A stretch of 7,685 bases of DNA from Syntrophomonadaceae bacterium (lineage in GTDB: Bacteria > Bacillota > Syntrophomonadia > Syntrophomonadales > Syntrophomonadaceae): positions 1 to 7,685 of the forward strand of contig JAQUBU010000097.1 of the NCBI GenBank assembly GCA_028686565.1, in the 5' to 3' direction. This document shows, in pieces, positions 1 through 6,604 of the stretch (within the stretch, counting starts at the first letter, position 1; each line of letters opens with the position of its first letter). Made by a program: the position numbers and the translations under genes. The notes under the pieces were generated by a model that saw nothing but the letters and a program-made list of their open reading frames with translations, had not been told where the DNA came from and ran no database searches.

Positions 1-7
1 TTTTAAT

Positions 8-35
8 ATTATCTAAAACAAACCTTTCCTGTCAA
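8..35 (-). promoter_or_regulatory. Sigma-A-type promoter facing out of the window, downstream of truA
   Basis: Read on the minus strand, a perfect -35 box TTGACA (30-35) is followed after 16 bases by GATAAT (8-13), which matches the -10 consensus at 5 of 6 positions. The spacer is one base short of the optimum. The surroundings are AT-rich and lie 36 bases past the truA stop codon. The predicted start of transcription falls outside the window, so the promoter serves the next gene to the left. In Firmicutes that gene is commonly rplM followed by rpsI, but neither is visible here. No hairpin with a U-run lies between truA and this promoter, so read-through from the upstream operon is also possible. 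Confidence 0.65.
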
Positions 36-70
36 GAAAACAATATATTTTTTTCATATTTCTGCATCTT

Positions 71-814
71 TTAAGCCTCGTTATACTTTACTTCCTTCAG
101 GTATAGCCCCTGCGGAGGCGCAGTTGGCCCTGCCAGTGTTCTGTCCTGAGATCTAATAATCTCTTCAATATAGGCCGGAGAATATTTGCCTCGCCCGACT
201 TCCAGTAAAGTACCCATTATAATACGAACCATATTATACAGAAATCCGTTTGCTTCGATCTCCATAGTCAGCCAATTATTCTTCTCTGCCAAAAAGCAAT
301 TGCTTACCGTTCTTTCGAATGTTTTGGCTGACGACCCGCTGGCGCAAAATGCTCTGAAACTATGTTGCCCTTCGATATATTTGCACGCCTCTTGCATTAA
401 GCCAATATCCAGATTCTCAGAATTACATAATGCTAGATTGCGATAAAATGCTCTGCGATTTTTGTTTCTCAATATTTTATAGATGTAGCGTTTGCTCTGT
501 GCATCAAAACGGGGATTGAAATTCGCTTTTACATAATGGCTTTTTAAAACCTGAATATCTTCAGGAAGAAAAGCATTTAGGGCCATTGTCCATCTTTCTC
601 CTGGTATACTTGCTGAACTATCAAAAGCAACTACCTGTCCTAACGCATGGACCCCGGCATCTGTTCGCCCGGCACAGGTCATGGCAATTTTTTCACCACT
701 CAAACGACTGATAGCAAGTTCAAGCCTGCCTTGAACAGTGTCAGCATTCTTTTGTATTTGGAAGCCATGATAGTTGCTGCCGTCATATTCAAGCACCAGT
801 TTAACCCGCTTCAT
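71..814 (-). CDS. truA: tRNA pseudouridine(38-40) synthase TruA
   Basis: This cytosolic enzyme isomerises uridines 38, 39 and 40 of the tRNA anticodon stem-loop to pseudouridine. The 247-residue length is normal for the family. The catalytic aspartate is D52 within AGRTDAGVHA (48-57). The N-terminal LEYDGSNYHGFQ (8-19), the KRYIY tyrosine motif (108-112), FLYNMVRIIMGTLLEVGRGK (191-210) and the C-terminal AGPTAPPQGLYL (228-239) are all present, so the protein looks intact and active. The ATG start is supported by an AGGAGG at 824-829, nine bases upstream. It is the last gene of the visible cluster, separated from ecfT by a 231-base gap, and this placement after ecfT is standard in Firmicutes. 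A perfect TATAAT at 838-843 has no convincing -35 box and would leave a very short leader, so I do not call it a promoter. Confidence 0.97.
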   Translation of the reverse strand: MKRVKLVLEYDGSNYHGFQIQKNADTVQGRLELAISRLSGEKIAMTCAGRTDAGVHALGQVVAFDSSASIPGERWTMALNAFLPEDIQVLKSHYVKANFNPRFDAQSKRYIYKILRNKNRRAFYRNLALCNSENLDIGLMQEACKYIEGQHSFRAFCASGSSAKTFERTVSNCFLAEKNNWLTMEIEANGFLYNMVRIIMGTLLEVGRGKYSPAYIEEIIRSQDRTLAGPTAPPQGLYLKEVKYNEA

Positions 815-1045
815 CCAGCCCGACCTCCTGATTTCCTATTATAAAGCCCCAAGAGAAAATGCAGTGCAAAAAGGTTTGTTATCAATGTGAAACGTTCTTT
901 GGCTAATATGCTCCACTAATGTCAGATTATGCAGCAATTAATCCTGCAGGGATGCTTCTTGGCATGAGTGCTGGCCGCATAATTTATGCCTGGCAAACCA
1001 AAATACTGAACTTTTTCATAAGGTAAAAATCCACAGAACAATTTG
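815..1045. other. Intergenic region between ecfT and truA
   Basis: These 231 bases hold no gene I can support. On the minus strand there is a TATAAT (838-843), the truA Shine-Dalgarno AGGAGG (824-829), and a small imperfect hairpin around 974-994 whose core is the 13-base inverted repeat at 977-989, with no U-run after it. A 32-codon minus-strand stretch at 839-937 opens right after a stop, could start only at TTG, and has no ribosome binding site. A 35-codon plus-strand frame at 919-1026 also lacks one. No clear terminator for ecfT is visible. Confidence 0.6.
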
Positions 1046-1831
1046 TTAAAACATAATAAACAGCAAAATAATCCCCAGCACACCTAAAAAGATAAAATCG
1101 CGCCAGTGAAAACGGAGTACATTTAATTGCGTTCTTCCTTTTCCACCCTGGTAGCCTCTTAACTCCATGGCTGTTGCCAATTCGTCAGCTCTCTGCAGCG
1201 AAATCTTAAATATCGGCAAAACGATGGAACGCAGCTTTTTTATCCTTTGTTTAAGACTGCCTTCCTGATAATTAGCGCCTCGGCAAAGCTGCGCCTTTCT
1301 AATGCGGTCAGCCTCCTCAAAGAACAAAGGAATAAACCTCAAGCTGATATTCATTATCATAGCCAGTTCATGGACCGGAAAACCCAGAAAACGTAATGGT
1401 TTGAGCAAGCGCTCCACCGCGTCCGTCATAGCCATAGGGCTGGTGGTGAGAGTTAAGAAACGCGCCAGCAAAAGCAAGATCGTAAAACGTATTCCCAATG
1501 ATGCTGCAGCCACCAAGCCCTCAACAGTAATACGAATATTTACAAATTCAAATCGAATATTTCCGGGTGTTAACCATAGCAGGATTATCATAGTGATAAC
1601 TATTATCAAGGCAAAAGGTTTAAGGGCTTTAAAATACATTTTGATATTAACCCTGCTTAACAAAATTAATATAATGATTAGAACGCACAAGACAGCTAGT
1701 TGTTGTGAAAATCCTGCCTGAAAAACAGCTAACATAAGCATAAAAGTTGCAATTATTTTGCCGCGCGGATCAAGGGCATGAATTAGTGAAACCGCTGGAA
1801 TATATTGACCCAGACTCAAATTGCTAAACAT
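1046..1831 (-). CDS. ecfT: ECF transporter transmembrane component EcfT
   Basis: EcfT is the membrane scaffold of energy-coupling factor importers. It links the two ATPases to exchangeable substrate-binding S components for vitamins or metal ions. The 261-residue protein has hydrophobic segments at about 27-60 (probably two helices), 72-87, 105-127 and 244-261. The long cytoplasmic part carries the two coupling helices with the family's X-R-G motifs: CRG at 183-185 in KAQLCRGANYQ, and LRG at 224-226 in ATAMELRGYQ. Many homologues have Ala-Arg-Gly here; only the first position differs. Other conserved stretches are HALDPRGKI (18-26) and the helix before RFIPLFFEEADRIRKAQ. An AGGAG at 1839-1843 lies 7 bases before the ATG. 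The gene is separated from ecfA2 by 259 bases, unusual for this module. No S-component gene lies in the window, which suits a shared (group II) module. Confidence 0.95.
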   Translation of the reverse strand: MFSNLSLGQYIPAVSLIHALDPRGKIIATFMLMLAVFQAGFSQQLAVLCVLIIILILLSRVNIKMYFKALKPFALIIVITMIILLWLTPGNIRFEFVNIRITVEGLVAAASLGIRFTILLLLARFLTLTTSPMAMTDAVERLLKPLRFLGFPVHELAMIMNISLRFIPLFFEEADRIRKAQLCRGANYQEGSLKQRIKKLRSIVLPIFKISLQRADELATAMELRGYQGGKGRTQLNVLRFHWRDFIFLGVLGIILLFIMF

Positions 1832-2090
1832 AGTTACTCTCCTACCGTCGGCTCGTAAAACCTCTTAATTGTATGGGGCATTTATGAACTGCCACTTTTG
1901 GTATTTAAGCATCGAAAGAACTGCGGAGCATTTCTTTTACACCGCTGCAACAAGATGGATGATCAAAACCCGCCACCTGTTTATTAATAATAATCCGGCC
2001 CGCTTAAAGAAGCAGGGAACATATTTATACCATTGCTTTAGCTCAAGGCATAAAGTGTAATTAATATTTTTCTTTCCAACTTTCATTTCG
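1832..2090. other. Intergenic region between ecfA2 and ecfT
   Basis: This 259-base gap holds no gene I can support. The minus strand has stops in all frames. A 63-codon plus-strand frame (1869-2060) has no ribosome binding site and an unprotein-like composition. Visible structure includes an inverted repeat at 1999-2017 (GCTT/AAGC plus CCC/GGG with a one-base bulge and a four-base loop) and a palindromic AT stretch at 1981-1993. Neither is followed by a U-run on the minus strand, so neither is a clear terminator. A TATAAA-like box and a TACAAT lie on the minus strand, but neither has a credible -35 partner. Confidence 0.55.
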
Positions 2091-2960
2091 TTATAATTCA
2101 AAAGATTTATTTGCAAGCTTTTCGGTTATTAAACGACCGGCTTGTTCCGGGTTTCGTGGTGATAAAGCAATTCCCCATCCCTTTTGATTTAATTGATGCA
2201 CCACTTCCAAAGATGGTGTCAAATCTATGCCCAATTTGTCAAGTTGCAGAGCACTGTTCAAAAGCTGGTCTGAACTCGTATCCGCACAAACAGAGCCATT
2301 ATCCATTATTATAATTCGCTCGCATAAATCAAGTATATGGGTCAGGTGGTGAGAAACCATTACTATGGTCATTCCCCTGATCTGGTGCAGTTCACGAAGA
2401 TTATCGAGGAGCAAAGTCTGCATTTCCTGATCGAGCCCTGCAGTAGGTTCGTCCAGCAGCAAATAACGCGGGTTTAAAGCCAGAATACCTGCAATTGCCA
2501 GGCGGCGCTTCTCTCCTCCGCTTAGTTTAGCGGTAGAACGCTCCTTGTATAATTGAGGATCAAGCCCCACCTGCCATAAAGATTCTACAACCCGTTTTTC
2601 TGCCTCAACCTCATCCAATCCCATATTGAGCGGACCAAATGCCACTTCATCAAAAATGCATTCCTCAAATATCTGCTGTTCCGGATACTGGAATACCATG
2701 CCTACTTGCTGACGCAATTTTGCTAACTGCTTTTTTTTCATCTTGCTCAATAAGAGTCCGTTAATGGCAATATTCCCCGCGAACGGCGTCAGCAATGCAT
2801 TTAAAAGCTGCAGCAGGGTAGATTTTCCCGATCCGGTTACCCCCATTATCCCAATTATTTCACCATCATTTATTTTCAAAGAGAGATTGTTTATAGCGAT
2901 CTTTTCAAATGGGGTTCCTTTTTGATATATATAAACAAGATTTTCTATTTCAATCGGCAT
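2091..2960 (-). CDS. ecfA2: ECF transporter ATPase EcfA2
   Basis: This is the second of two ABC ATPases that power ECF importers on the cytoplasmic face of the membrane; it pairs with EcfA1 and docks on EcfT. The 289-residue length is typical. All nucleotide-binding motifs are canonical: Walker A GVTGSGKST (40-48), Q-loop MVFQYPEQQ with Q91, signature LSGGEKRR (146-153), Walker B YLLLDEPT (166-173, D170 and catalytic E171), D-loop AGLD (174-177) and switch histidine H204 in MVSHH. The FEKIAINNLSLKI start region also fits the family. Its ATG lies inside the last codons of ecfA1 (16-base overlap), with a GAGGAA at 2963-2968 close upstream, so the two ATPases are translationally coupled. The A1/A2 naming follows gene order and family convention. 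Confidence 0.96.
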   Translation of the reverse strand: MPIEIENLVYIYQKGTPFEKIAINNLSLKINDGEIIGIMGVTGSGKSTLLQLLNALLTPFAGNIAINGLLLSKMKKKQLAKLRQQVGMVFQYPEQQIFEECIFDEVAFGPLNMGLDEVEAEKRVVESLWQVGLDPQLYKERSTAKLSGGEKRRLAIAGILALNPRYLLLDEPTAGLDQEMQTLLLDNLRELHQIRGMTIVMVSHHLTHILDLCERIIIMDNGSVCADTSSDQLLNSALQLDKLGIDLTPSLEVVHQLNQKGWGIALSPRNPEQAGRLITEKLANKSFEL

Positions 2961-3766
2961 AATTCCTCAACCAATCTATTTGCATTTAAAATGTTTTTGG
3001 CAATGCCATAACCAGACTTATTGATTTCTTCAATAAGTCTGGTAATTTCCAATCCTTTTAAACCAACACTTCTTAAAACATCCATCTGCACCAACAAATC
3101 TCTGCTGTTGCCCTCCAGTATTATTTCTCCCTGATCAATTATTACCAGTCGATCGGTTTGAAGCAGTTCATCAAAGTCATGCGAAATTACGATGATTGAC
3201 AAACTTTGCTCCTGTTTTAACTTTGCCAGTGTTCTCCTTACATCCTTCTTACCCTGCGGGTCCAACATGGTAGTCGGCTCATCTAAAATCATATATTTTG
3301 GTTGCATAGCCAGCATTCCTGCAATACATACCCGTTGTTTCTGCCCTCCGGACAAAAGATAAGGAGGATATTTTGCATAATCCTCCATTGATACCATTTG
3401 CAGAGCGGTATCAACTCTTTTTCTTATTTCATTGGATTCCAAACCTAGATTCTCAGGTCCAAATGCTACATCTTCTTCAACAATATTAGAAACCAATTGA
3501 TTATCAGGCTCTGACTGCAGCAATGCTACTTTTTGCCTGATTAATTCAATATTTTCAGGAACCGCGCTGTCAAGTCCATCTACTTCGACCTGCCCATTAA
3601 CAGGTATGATAATCCCATTTAAAAGCCGGGCCAATGTCGACTTACCTGACGCATTGCGCCCAATTACTCCCAGAATTTCTTTTTCCTTAATATCCAGGCT
3701 GATTCTTTTTAAAGCAAACTGCCCTTCATCAGGGTAGCAGTAACTGGCGTTCCTTACAGCTATCAT
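2945..3766 (-). CDS. ecfA1: ECF transporter ATPase EcfA1, with an unusual Q-loop
   Basis: This is the first ABC ATPase of the ECF energising module, forming a heterodimer with EcfA2. In its 273 residues I see Walker A GRNASGKST (36-44), signature LLSGGQKQR (137-145), Walker B YMILDEPT (158-165, D162 and catalytic E163), D-loop MLDP (167-170) and switch histidine H196 in VISHD. The Q-loop is odd: where relatives read VFQNPDNQ, this protein reads LLQSEPDNQ (82-90). An ungapped alignment therefore puts S85 where the conserved glutamine should be, with a glutamine one residue earlier (Q84). The ATG follows the rplQ stop directly (TAAATG), with no real Shine-Dalgarno sequence, so translation probably depends on ribosomes finishing rplQ. 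Its end overlaps ecfA2 by 16 bases. Confidence 0.95.
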   Translation of the reverse strand: MIAVRNASYCYPDEGQFALKRISLDIKEKEILGVIGRNASGKSTLARLLNGIIIPVNGQVEVDGLDSAVPENIELIRQKVALLQSEPDNQLVSNIVEEDVAFGPENLGLESNEIRKRVDTALQMVSMEDYAKYPPYLLSGGQKQRVCIAGMLAMQPKYMILDEPTTMLDPQGKKDVRRTLAKLKQEQSLSIIVISHDFDELLQTDRLVIIDQGEIILEGNSRDLLVQMDVLRSVGLKGLEITRLIEEINKSGYGIAKNILNANRLVEELCRLK

Positions 3767-4108
3767 TTAGTCTATCAATTCAATGATAGCCATAGGTGCC
3801 CCATCACCCTTACGATAGGAAGTCTTGATTATCCGGGTGTAGCCTCCCTGGCGTTCGTTGTAACGCTCGGCAAGATCACTGAATAACTTTTGTACTACGG
3901 TTTCGCTCATAAGATATGAAGCTGCCTGCCGTCTGGCATGCAAATCCCCTCTTTTGCCCAGGGTGATCATTTTTTCTGCTATTCTTTTTATTTCCTTTGC
4001 TCTGGTTTCGGTAGTAATAATCTTTTCCTTTTCCAATAAGGAAGTTACAACATTTCTGAGCATTGCTCTTCTATGATCACTTCTGAGCCCTAGTCTGCGA
4101 TAACTCAC
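3767..4108 (-). CDS. rplQ: 50S ribosomal protein L17
   Basis: L17 is a structural protein of the large ribosomal subunit near the exit-tunnel side. The 113 residues match the short bacterial form. Hallmarks are the N-terminal YRRLGLRSDHRRAMLRN (3-19), ITTETRAKEIKRIAEKMITL (31-50), and the C-terminal GGYTRIIK and GDGAPMAIIEL. The start codon is GTG, chosen because the family begins M-S/G-Y-R-K/R-L and an AAAGGAGG (4116-4123) lies 7 bases upstream. That ribosome binding site begins immediately after the rpoA stop, giving a 15-base gap. The stop is joined directly to the ecfA1 start. Confidence 0.98.
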   Translation of the reverse strand: MSYRRLGLRSDHRRAMLRNVVTSLLEKEKIITTETRAKEIKRIAEKMITLGKRGDLHARRQAASYLMSETVVQKLFSDLAERYNERQGGYTRIIKTSYRKGDGAPMAIIELID

Positions 4109-4123
4109 TGGGGCCCCTCCTTT

Positions 4124-5074
4124 CTAATCTTCAGCTTTCCTAAATGCTAGATTTAGGTCTTTTAGTTTTCTTTCAATTTCCTCCAAAGACTTCTGGCCTA
4201 GATTTCTTATTTTGCTCATTTCTTCACGGGTTTTACCAATAAGGTCGCCCACCGTGTTGATACTGGCGCGCTTCAGTCCATTCGAGGCACGTACCGAAAG
4301 TTCCAGTTCCTCAATAGACATTTCCAGAACTTTATCTTTCTTTTCTTCTTCTTTTTCTACCAGGATTTCAACTTCAGCATAAGTGTCATCGATTTCCGTA
4401 AATAGTTTTAAGTATTCGATAATTATTTGTGCTGACAGGCTGATTGATTCTTCCGGGCTTATACTGCCATTAGTCCATACTTCAAGCGTTAGCCGGTCGT
4501 AGTCAGTTCTCTTTCCTACTCGAGCATTATCAACTGTATAGTTGACCCGGTTAACCGGTGTATAAATTGAGTCTATAGGTATTAAACCCACGATATCAAC
4601 ATTCTTATTAGGCTGCTGATCAGCACTGATATAACCCCTTCCCCGTTCAACATACATTTCCATTTCCAGTTTGGCATCTTGATCCAAGCTGGCTATGTGC
4701 AATTCCGGGTTAAGGATATCTACTTCAGCATCGGGAATTATGTCACCGGCAGTAACTTCCCTGCTGCCCTGTACCTCAAGCCTTATTATCTTGCGTTCAT
4801 TGCCGCTATAGCCTAAAACCAACTTTTTGATATTTAAAATTATCTCAGTCGTATCTTCGAGTACATTAGGGATCGTTGAGAACTCATGCAATACCCCGTC
4901 AATTTTTATAGCTGTGACAGCTGCACCCGGCAAGGAAGATAAGAGAACCCGACGTAAGGAATTCCCCAGTGTTGTGCCATATCCTCTTTCCAGGGGCTCT
5001 ATCACAAATTTTCCGTAATTTGTGCTAGGATCTTTGTCAACACACTCAATACGTGGTTTTTCCATCTCTAGCAT
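4124..5074 (-). CDS. rpoA: DNA-directed RNA polymerase alpha subunit
   Basis: The alpha subunit dimerises to nucleate RNA polymerase assembly, and its C-terminal domain contacts promoter UP elements and regulators. I choose the ATG at 5074 (316 residues, starting MLEMEKPRIE) because it aligns with the usual MIEIEKP start and has AAGGAGGGG at 5083-5091. An in-frame ATG at 5107 would add 11 residues, but those codons contain the ribosome binding site itself. The N-terminal domain has GYGTTLGNSLRRVLLSSLPG (31-50). A charged linker of mostly Glu and Lys (240-248) precedes the C-terminal domain. There R262, N265, G293, K295, S296 and E299 correspond to the E. coli DNA-contact set R265, N268, G296, K298, S299 and E302. 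It lies between rpsD and rplQ, as usual. Confidence 0.98.
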   Translation of the reverse strand: MLEMEKPRIECVDKDPSTNYGKFVIEPLERGYGTTLGNSLRRVLLSSLPGAAVTAIKIDGVLHEFSTIPNVLEDTTEIILNIKKLVLGYSGNERKIIRLEVQGSREVTAGDIIPDAEVDILNPELHIASLDQDAKLEMEMYVERGRGYISADQQPNKNVDIVGLIPIDSIYTPVNRVNYTVDNARVGKRTDYDRLTLEVWTNGSISPEESISLSAQIIIEYLKLFTEIDDTYAEVEILVEKEEEKKDKVLEMSIEELELSVRASNGLKRASINTVGDLIGKTREEMSKIRNLGQKSLEEIERKLKDLNLAFRKAED

Positions 5075-5082
5075 TAATTTAT

Positions 5083-5091
5083 CCCCTCCTT
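5083..5091 (-). promoter_or_regulatory. Ribosome binding site that fixes the rpoA start
   Basis: On the minus strand this reads AAGGAGGGG. Its core AAGGAGG ends 10 bases before the ATG at 5074. It lies inside the longer reading frame that begins at 5107, which argues that the longer start is not used. Confidence 0.8.
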
Positions 5092-5127
5092 TTAAATCGA
5101 CCGGCATTCAAATTTCAACCTCAATTC

Positions 5128-5159
5128 AGCCCCTTAAAATTCAGTTGCTTCATGGGGCT
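5128..5159 (-). other. Hairpin-forming inverted repeat between rpsD and rpoA
   Basis: A six-base arm AGCCCC (5154-5159 on the minus strand) pairs with GGGGCT (5128-5133) across a 20-base loop in the 95-base rpsD-rpoA spacer. There is no U-run after it, so it is not a standard terminator. It could act as a processing, stability or translational control element ahead of rpoA. The function is inference, and the loop is long enough that the pairing could be accidental. Confidence 0.4.
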
Positions 5160-5169
5160 TAGAGATTAT

Positions 5170-5799
5170 CTATCTGGAATAGAGTTCTACAATGAGCTGC
5201 TCGTTTACCAGGGTATCAATCTGTTCTCTAAGCGGGTAGGCCAGAAGAGTCCCCGTCATATTTTCTACATCAACGCTCAGCCACTCAGGAGGCGTTTTAT
5301 AAGCAGCCTGTTCTTTCAAATCTTGAAATTTGTAAGAACTGCGGCTACCTTCCTTGACCTGGATTACATCGCCAACTTTGGTCAGTATGGATGGAATATT
5401 GGCTTTCTTGCCGTTAAGGGTAAAATGCCCATGTGTAACTAGCTGGCGAGCTTCTTTACGAGAAGCAGCCAAACCCATTCTATAAACAATATTGTCCAAA
5501 CGTCTCTCCAGCAGAATCAGGAGATTTTCACCGGTAATACCCTGCTGACGATCCGCCTTTTTAAAGTAGTTCCGGAACTGTTTTTCCAATAAGCCGTATA
5601 TTCTCCGGGTTTTTTGTTTTTCTCTTAATTGAATTCCATATTCACTGGGTTTTTGTTTACGTCCCTGTCCATGTGCCCCGGGTGCATAAGCTTTTCTGGT
5701 AACCGCGCATTTTTCCGAATAGCATCTATCTCCCTTGAGGAACAGCTTTTCTCCTTCGCGGCGACACTGGCGACAGACCGAATCAGTATATCTTGCCAC
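5170..5799 (-). CDS. rpsD: 30S ribosomal protein S4, zinc-binding (C+) form
   Basis: S4 is a primary 16S rRNA binder that nucleates small-subunit assembly and forms part of the mRNA entry site; in several bacteria it also represses its own synthesis. The 209 residues contain the N-terminal S4 region and the S4 RNA-binding domain at about 99-160, including RRLDNIVYRMGLAASRKEAR (99-118) and HGHFTLNG (123-130). Four cysteines, C9, C12, C26 and C31 (C-X2-C-X13-C-X4-C), form a probable zinc site, the C+ type. The start is GTG, with AAGGAGGT at 5810-5817 ten bases upstream; that site overlaps the rpsK stop codon. A nearby upstream in-frame GTG is cut off by a stop. No classical S4 leader could be recognised upstream. 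Confidence 0.98.
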   Translation of the reverse strand: MARYTDSVCRQCRREGEKLFLKGDRCYSEKCAVTRKAYAPGAHGQGRKQKPSEYGIQLREKQKTRRIYGLLEKQFRNYFKKADRQQGITGENLLILLERRLDNIVYRMGLAASRKEARQLVTHGHFTLNGKKANIPSILTKVGDVIQVKEGSRSSYKFQDLKEQAAYKTPPEWLSVDVENMTGTLLAYPLREQIDTLVNEQLIVELYSR

Positions 5800-5815
5800 T
5801 TATACCACTACCTCC

Positions 5816-6208
5816 TTAAACCCTTCTTCTCTTAGGTGGCCTACAGCCATTGTGTGGAATTGGCGTAACATCTTTGATCACACTGACTTCCAGTCCAGCA
5901 GCTTGTAGGGACCTGATCGCAGCTTCACGGCCTGCACCTGGACCCTTAACATAACATTCTACCTCTTTTAACCCATGCTCCATAGCCGACTTGGCAGCGT
6001 TTTCTGCTGCTTGCTGCGCGGCAAACGGGGTGCTTTTTCTAGATCCCTTGAAGCCTATAGTTCCTGCACTAGCCCAGGCTATAGCATTTCCATGTTTATC
6101 GGTTATAGATATAATCGTATTGTTGAAGGTTGATTTGATATGGGCTATACCGTGTTCGATATTCTTTTTTTCACGTCGCTTAACCCTTGTCGTTGTCCTT
6201 CGTGCCAC
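5816..6208 (-). CDS. rpsK: 30S ribosomal protein S11
   Basis: S11 sits on the platform of the small subunit near the mRNA exit site. The 130 residues carry the family hallmarks HIKSTFNNTIISITD (23-37), GFKGSRKSTPFAAQQAA (52-68), VKGPGAGREAAIRSLQAAGL (87-106) and the C-terminal DVTPIPHNGCRPPKRRRV. The start is GTG: it gives the expected MARRT start and has AAAGGAGG (6217-6224) 8 bases upstream. An ATG at 6212, only 4 bases from the ribosome binding site, is out of frame and opens a 10-codon peptide. The stop TAA is part of the rpsD ribosome binding site, so S11 and S4 are tightly coupled. Confidence 0.98.
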   Translation of the reverse strand: MARRTTTRVKRREKKNIEHGIAHIKSTFNNTIISITDKHGNAIAWASAGTIGFKGSRKSTPFAAQQAAENAAKSAMEHGLKEVECYVKGPGAGREAAIRSLQAAGLEVSVIKDVTPIPHNGCRPPKRRRV

Positions 6209-6216
6209 TCATTTTT

Positions 6217-6224
6217 CCTCCTTT
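6217..6224 (-). promoter_or_regulatory. Ribosome binding site that selects the rpsK GTG start over an out-of-frame ATG
   Basis: AAAGGAGG on the minus strand is 8 bases from the GTG at 6208 but only 4 from the ATG at 6212. Standard spacing preferences favour the GTG, which is the only one of the two that gives the S11 sequence. Confidence 0.8.
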
Positions 6225-6228
6225 AAGG

Positions 6229-6597
6229 CTATTTTTTCTTACCACCGGCAGTACGCTTGGGACCTTTGCGTGTTCTTGCATTGGTCTTGGTGTTCTGCCC
6301 TCTGACCGGTAAACCGCGACGGTGACGGATACCTCTATAGCAACTCAGGTCCATCAGTCTCTTGATATCCATGTTAACCTGTCTGCGCAGGTCACCCTCT
6401 ACCTGATAGCCTTTTTCAATAGTTTCTCTTAACCTGGAAATCTCTTCCTCGGTTAAATCTTTTACTCTTGTATCAAGATTTATACCTGCATCTGCTAATA
6501 TTTTCCGGGCTGAAGGTCTGCCTATCCCAAAAATATAAGTAAGGGATACTTCAACTCTCTTATCCCGGGGTAAGTCAACACCAGCTATTCTAGCCAA
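6229..6597 (-). CDS. rpsM: 30S ribosomal protein S13
   Basis: S13 lies in the head of the small subunit and contacts the P-site tRNA and the L5 bridge of the large subunit. The 122 residues match the family: MARIAGVDLPRDKRVEVSLT (1-20), helix-hairpin-helix-like YIFGIGRPSARKIL (21-34), and the basic tail RGIRHRRGLPVRGQNTKTNA (88-107), ending in GPKRTAGGKKK. The start is TTG: an in-frame TGA lies three codons upstream, no other start fits, and GAGGTG at 6605-6610 is 7 bases away. It follows rpmJ after a 72-base spacer. Confidence 0.98.
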   Translation of the reverse strand: MARIAGVDLPRDKRVEVSLTYIFGIGRPSARKILADAGINLDTRVKDLTEEEISRLRETIEKGYQVEGDLRRQVNMDIKRLMDLSCYRGIRHRRGLPVRGQNTKTNARTRKGPKRTAGGKKK

Positions 6598-6604
6598 AAA
6601 TATT

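Noticed and set aside
838..843. Perfect TATAAT upstream of truA as a promoter
   Set aside because: No acceptable -35 box at 16-18 bases and no extended -10; transcription would start almost at the ribosome binding site.
919..1026. 35-codon plus-strand open frame in the ecfT-truA gap
   Set aside because: No Shine-Dalgarno sequence, very short, no recognised similarity.
1302..1721. 139-codon plus-strand open frame
   Set aside because: It lies entirely antisense to ecfT, has no ribosome binding site or recognisable domain, and mirrors the hydrophobic coding of ecfT.
1999..2017. Possible terminator hairpin after ecfA2
   Set aside because: The short bulged stem is not followed by a U-run on either strand, and ecfT lies downstream in the same direction.
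1869..2060. 63-codon plus-strand open frame in the ecfA2-ecfT gap
   Set aside because: No ribosome binding site, composition rich in His, Tyr and Trp without pattern, opposite strand to every other gene.
5075..5107. Upstream in-frame ATG extending RpoA by 11 residues
   Set aside because: The extra codons contain the Shine-Dalgarno sequence, and the family starts at the MLEMEKP position.
5053..5442. 129-codon plus-strand open frame
   Set aside because: It is antisense to rpsD and the rpoA start; both minus-strand proteins are certain, and this frame has no recognisable motif.
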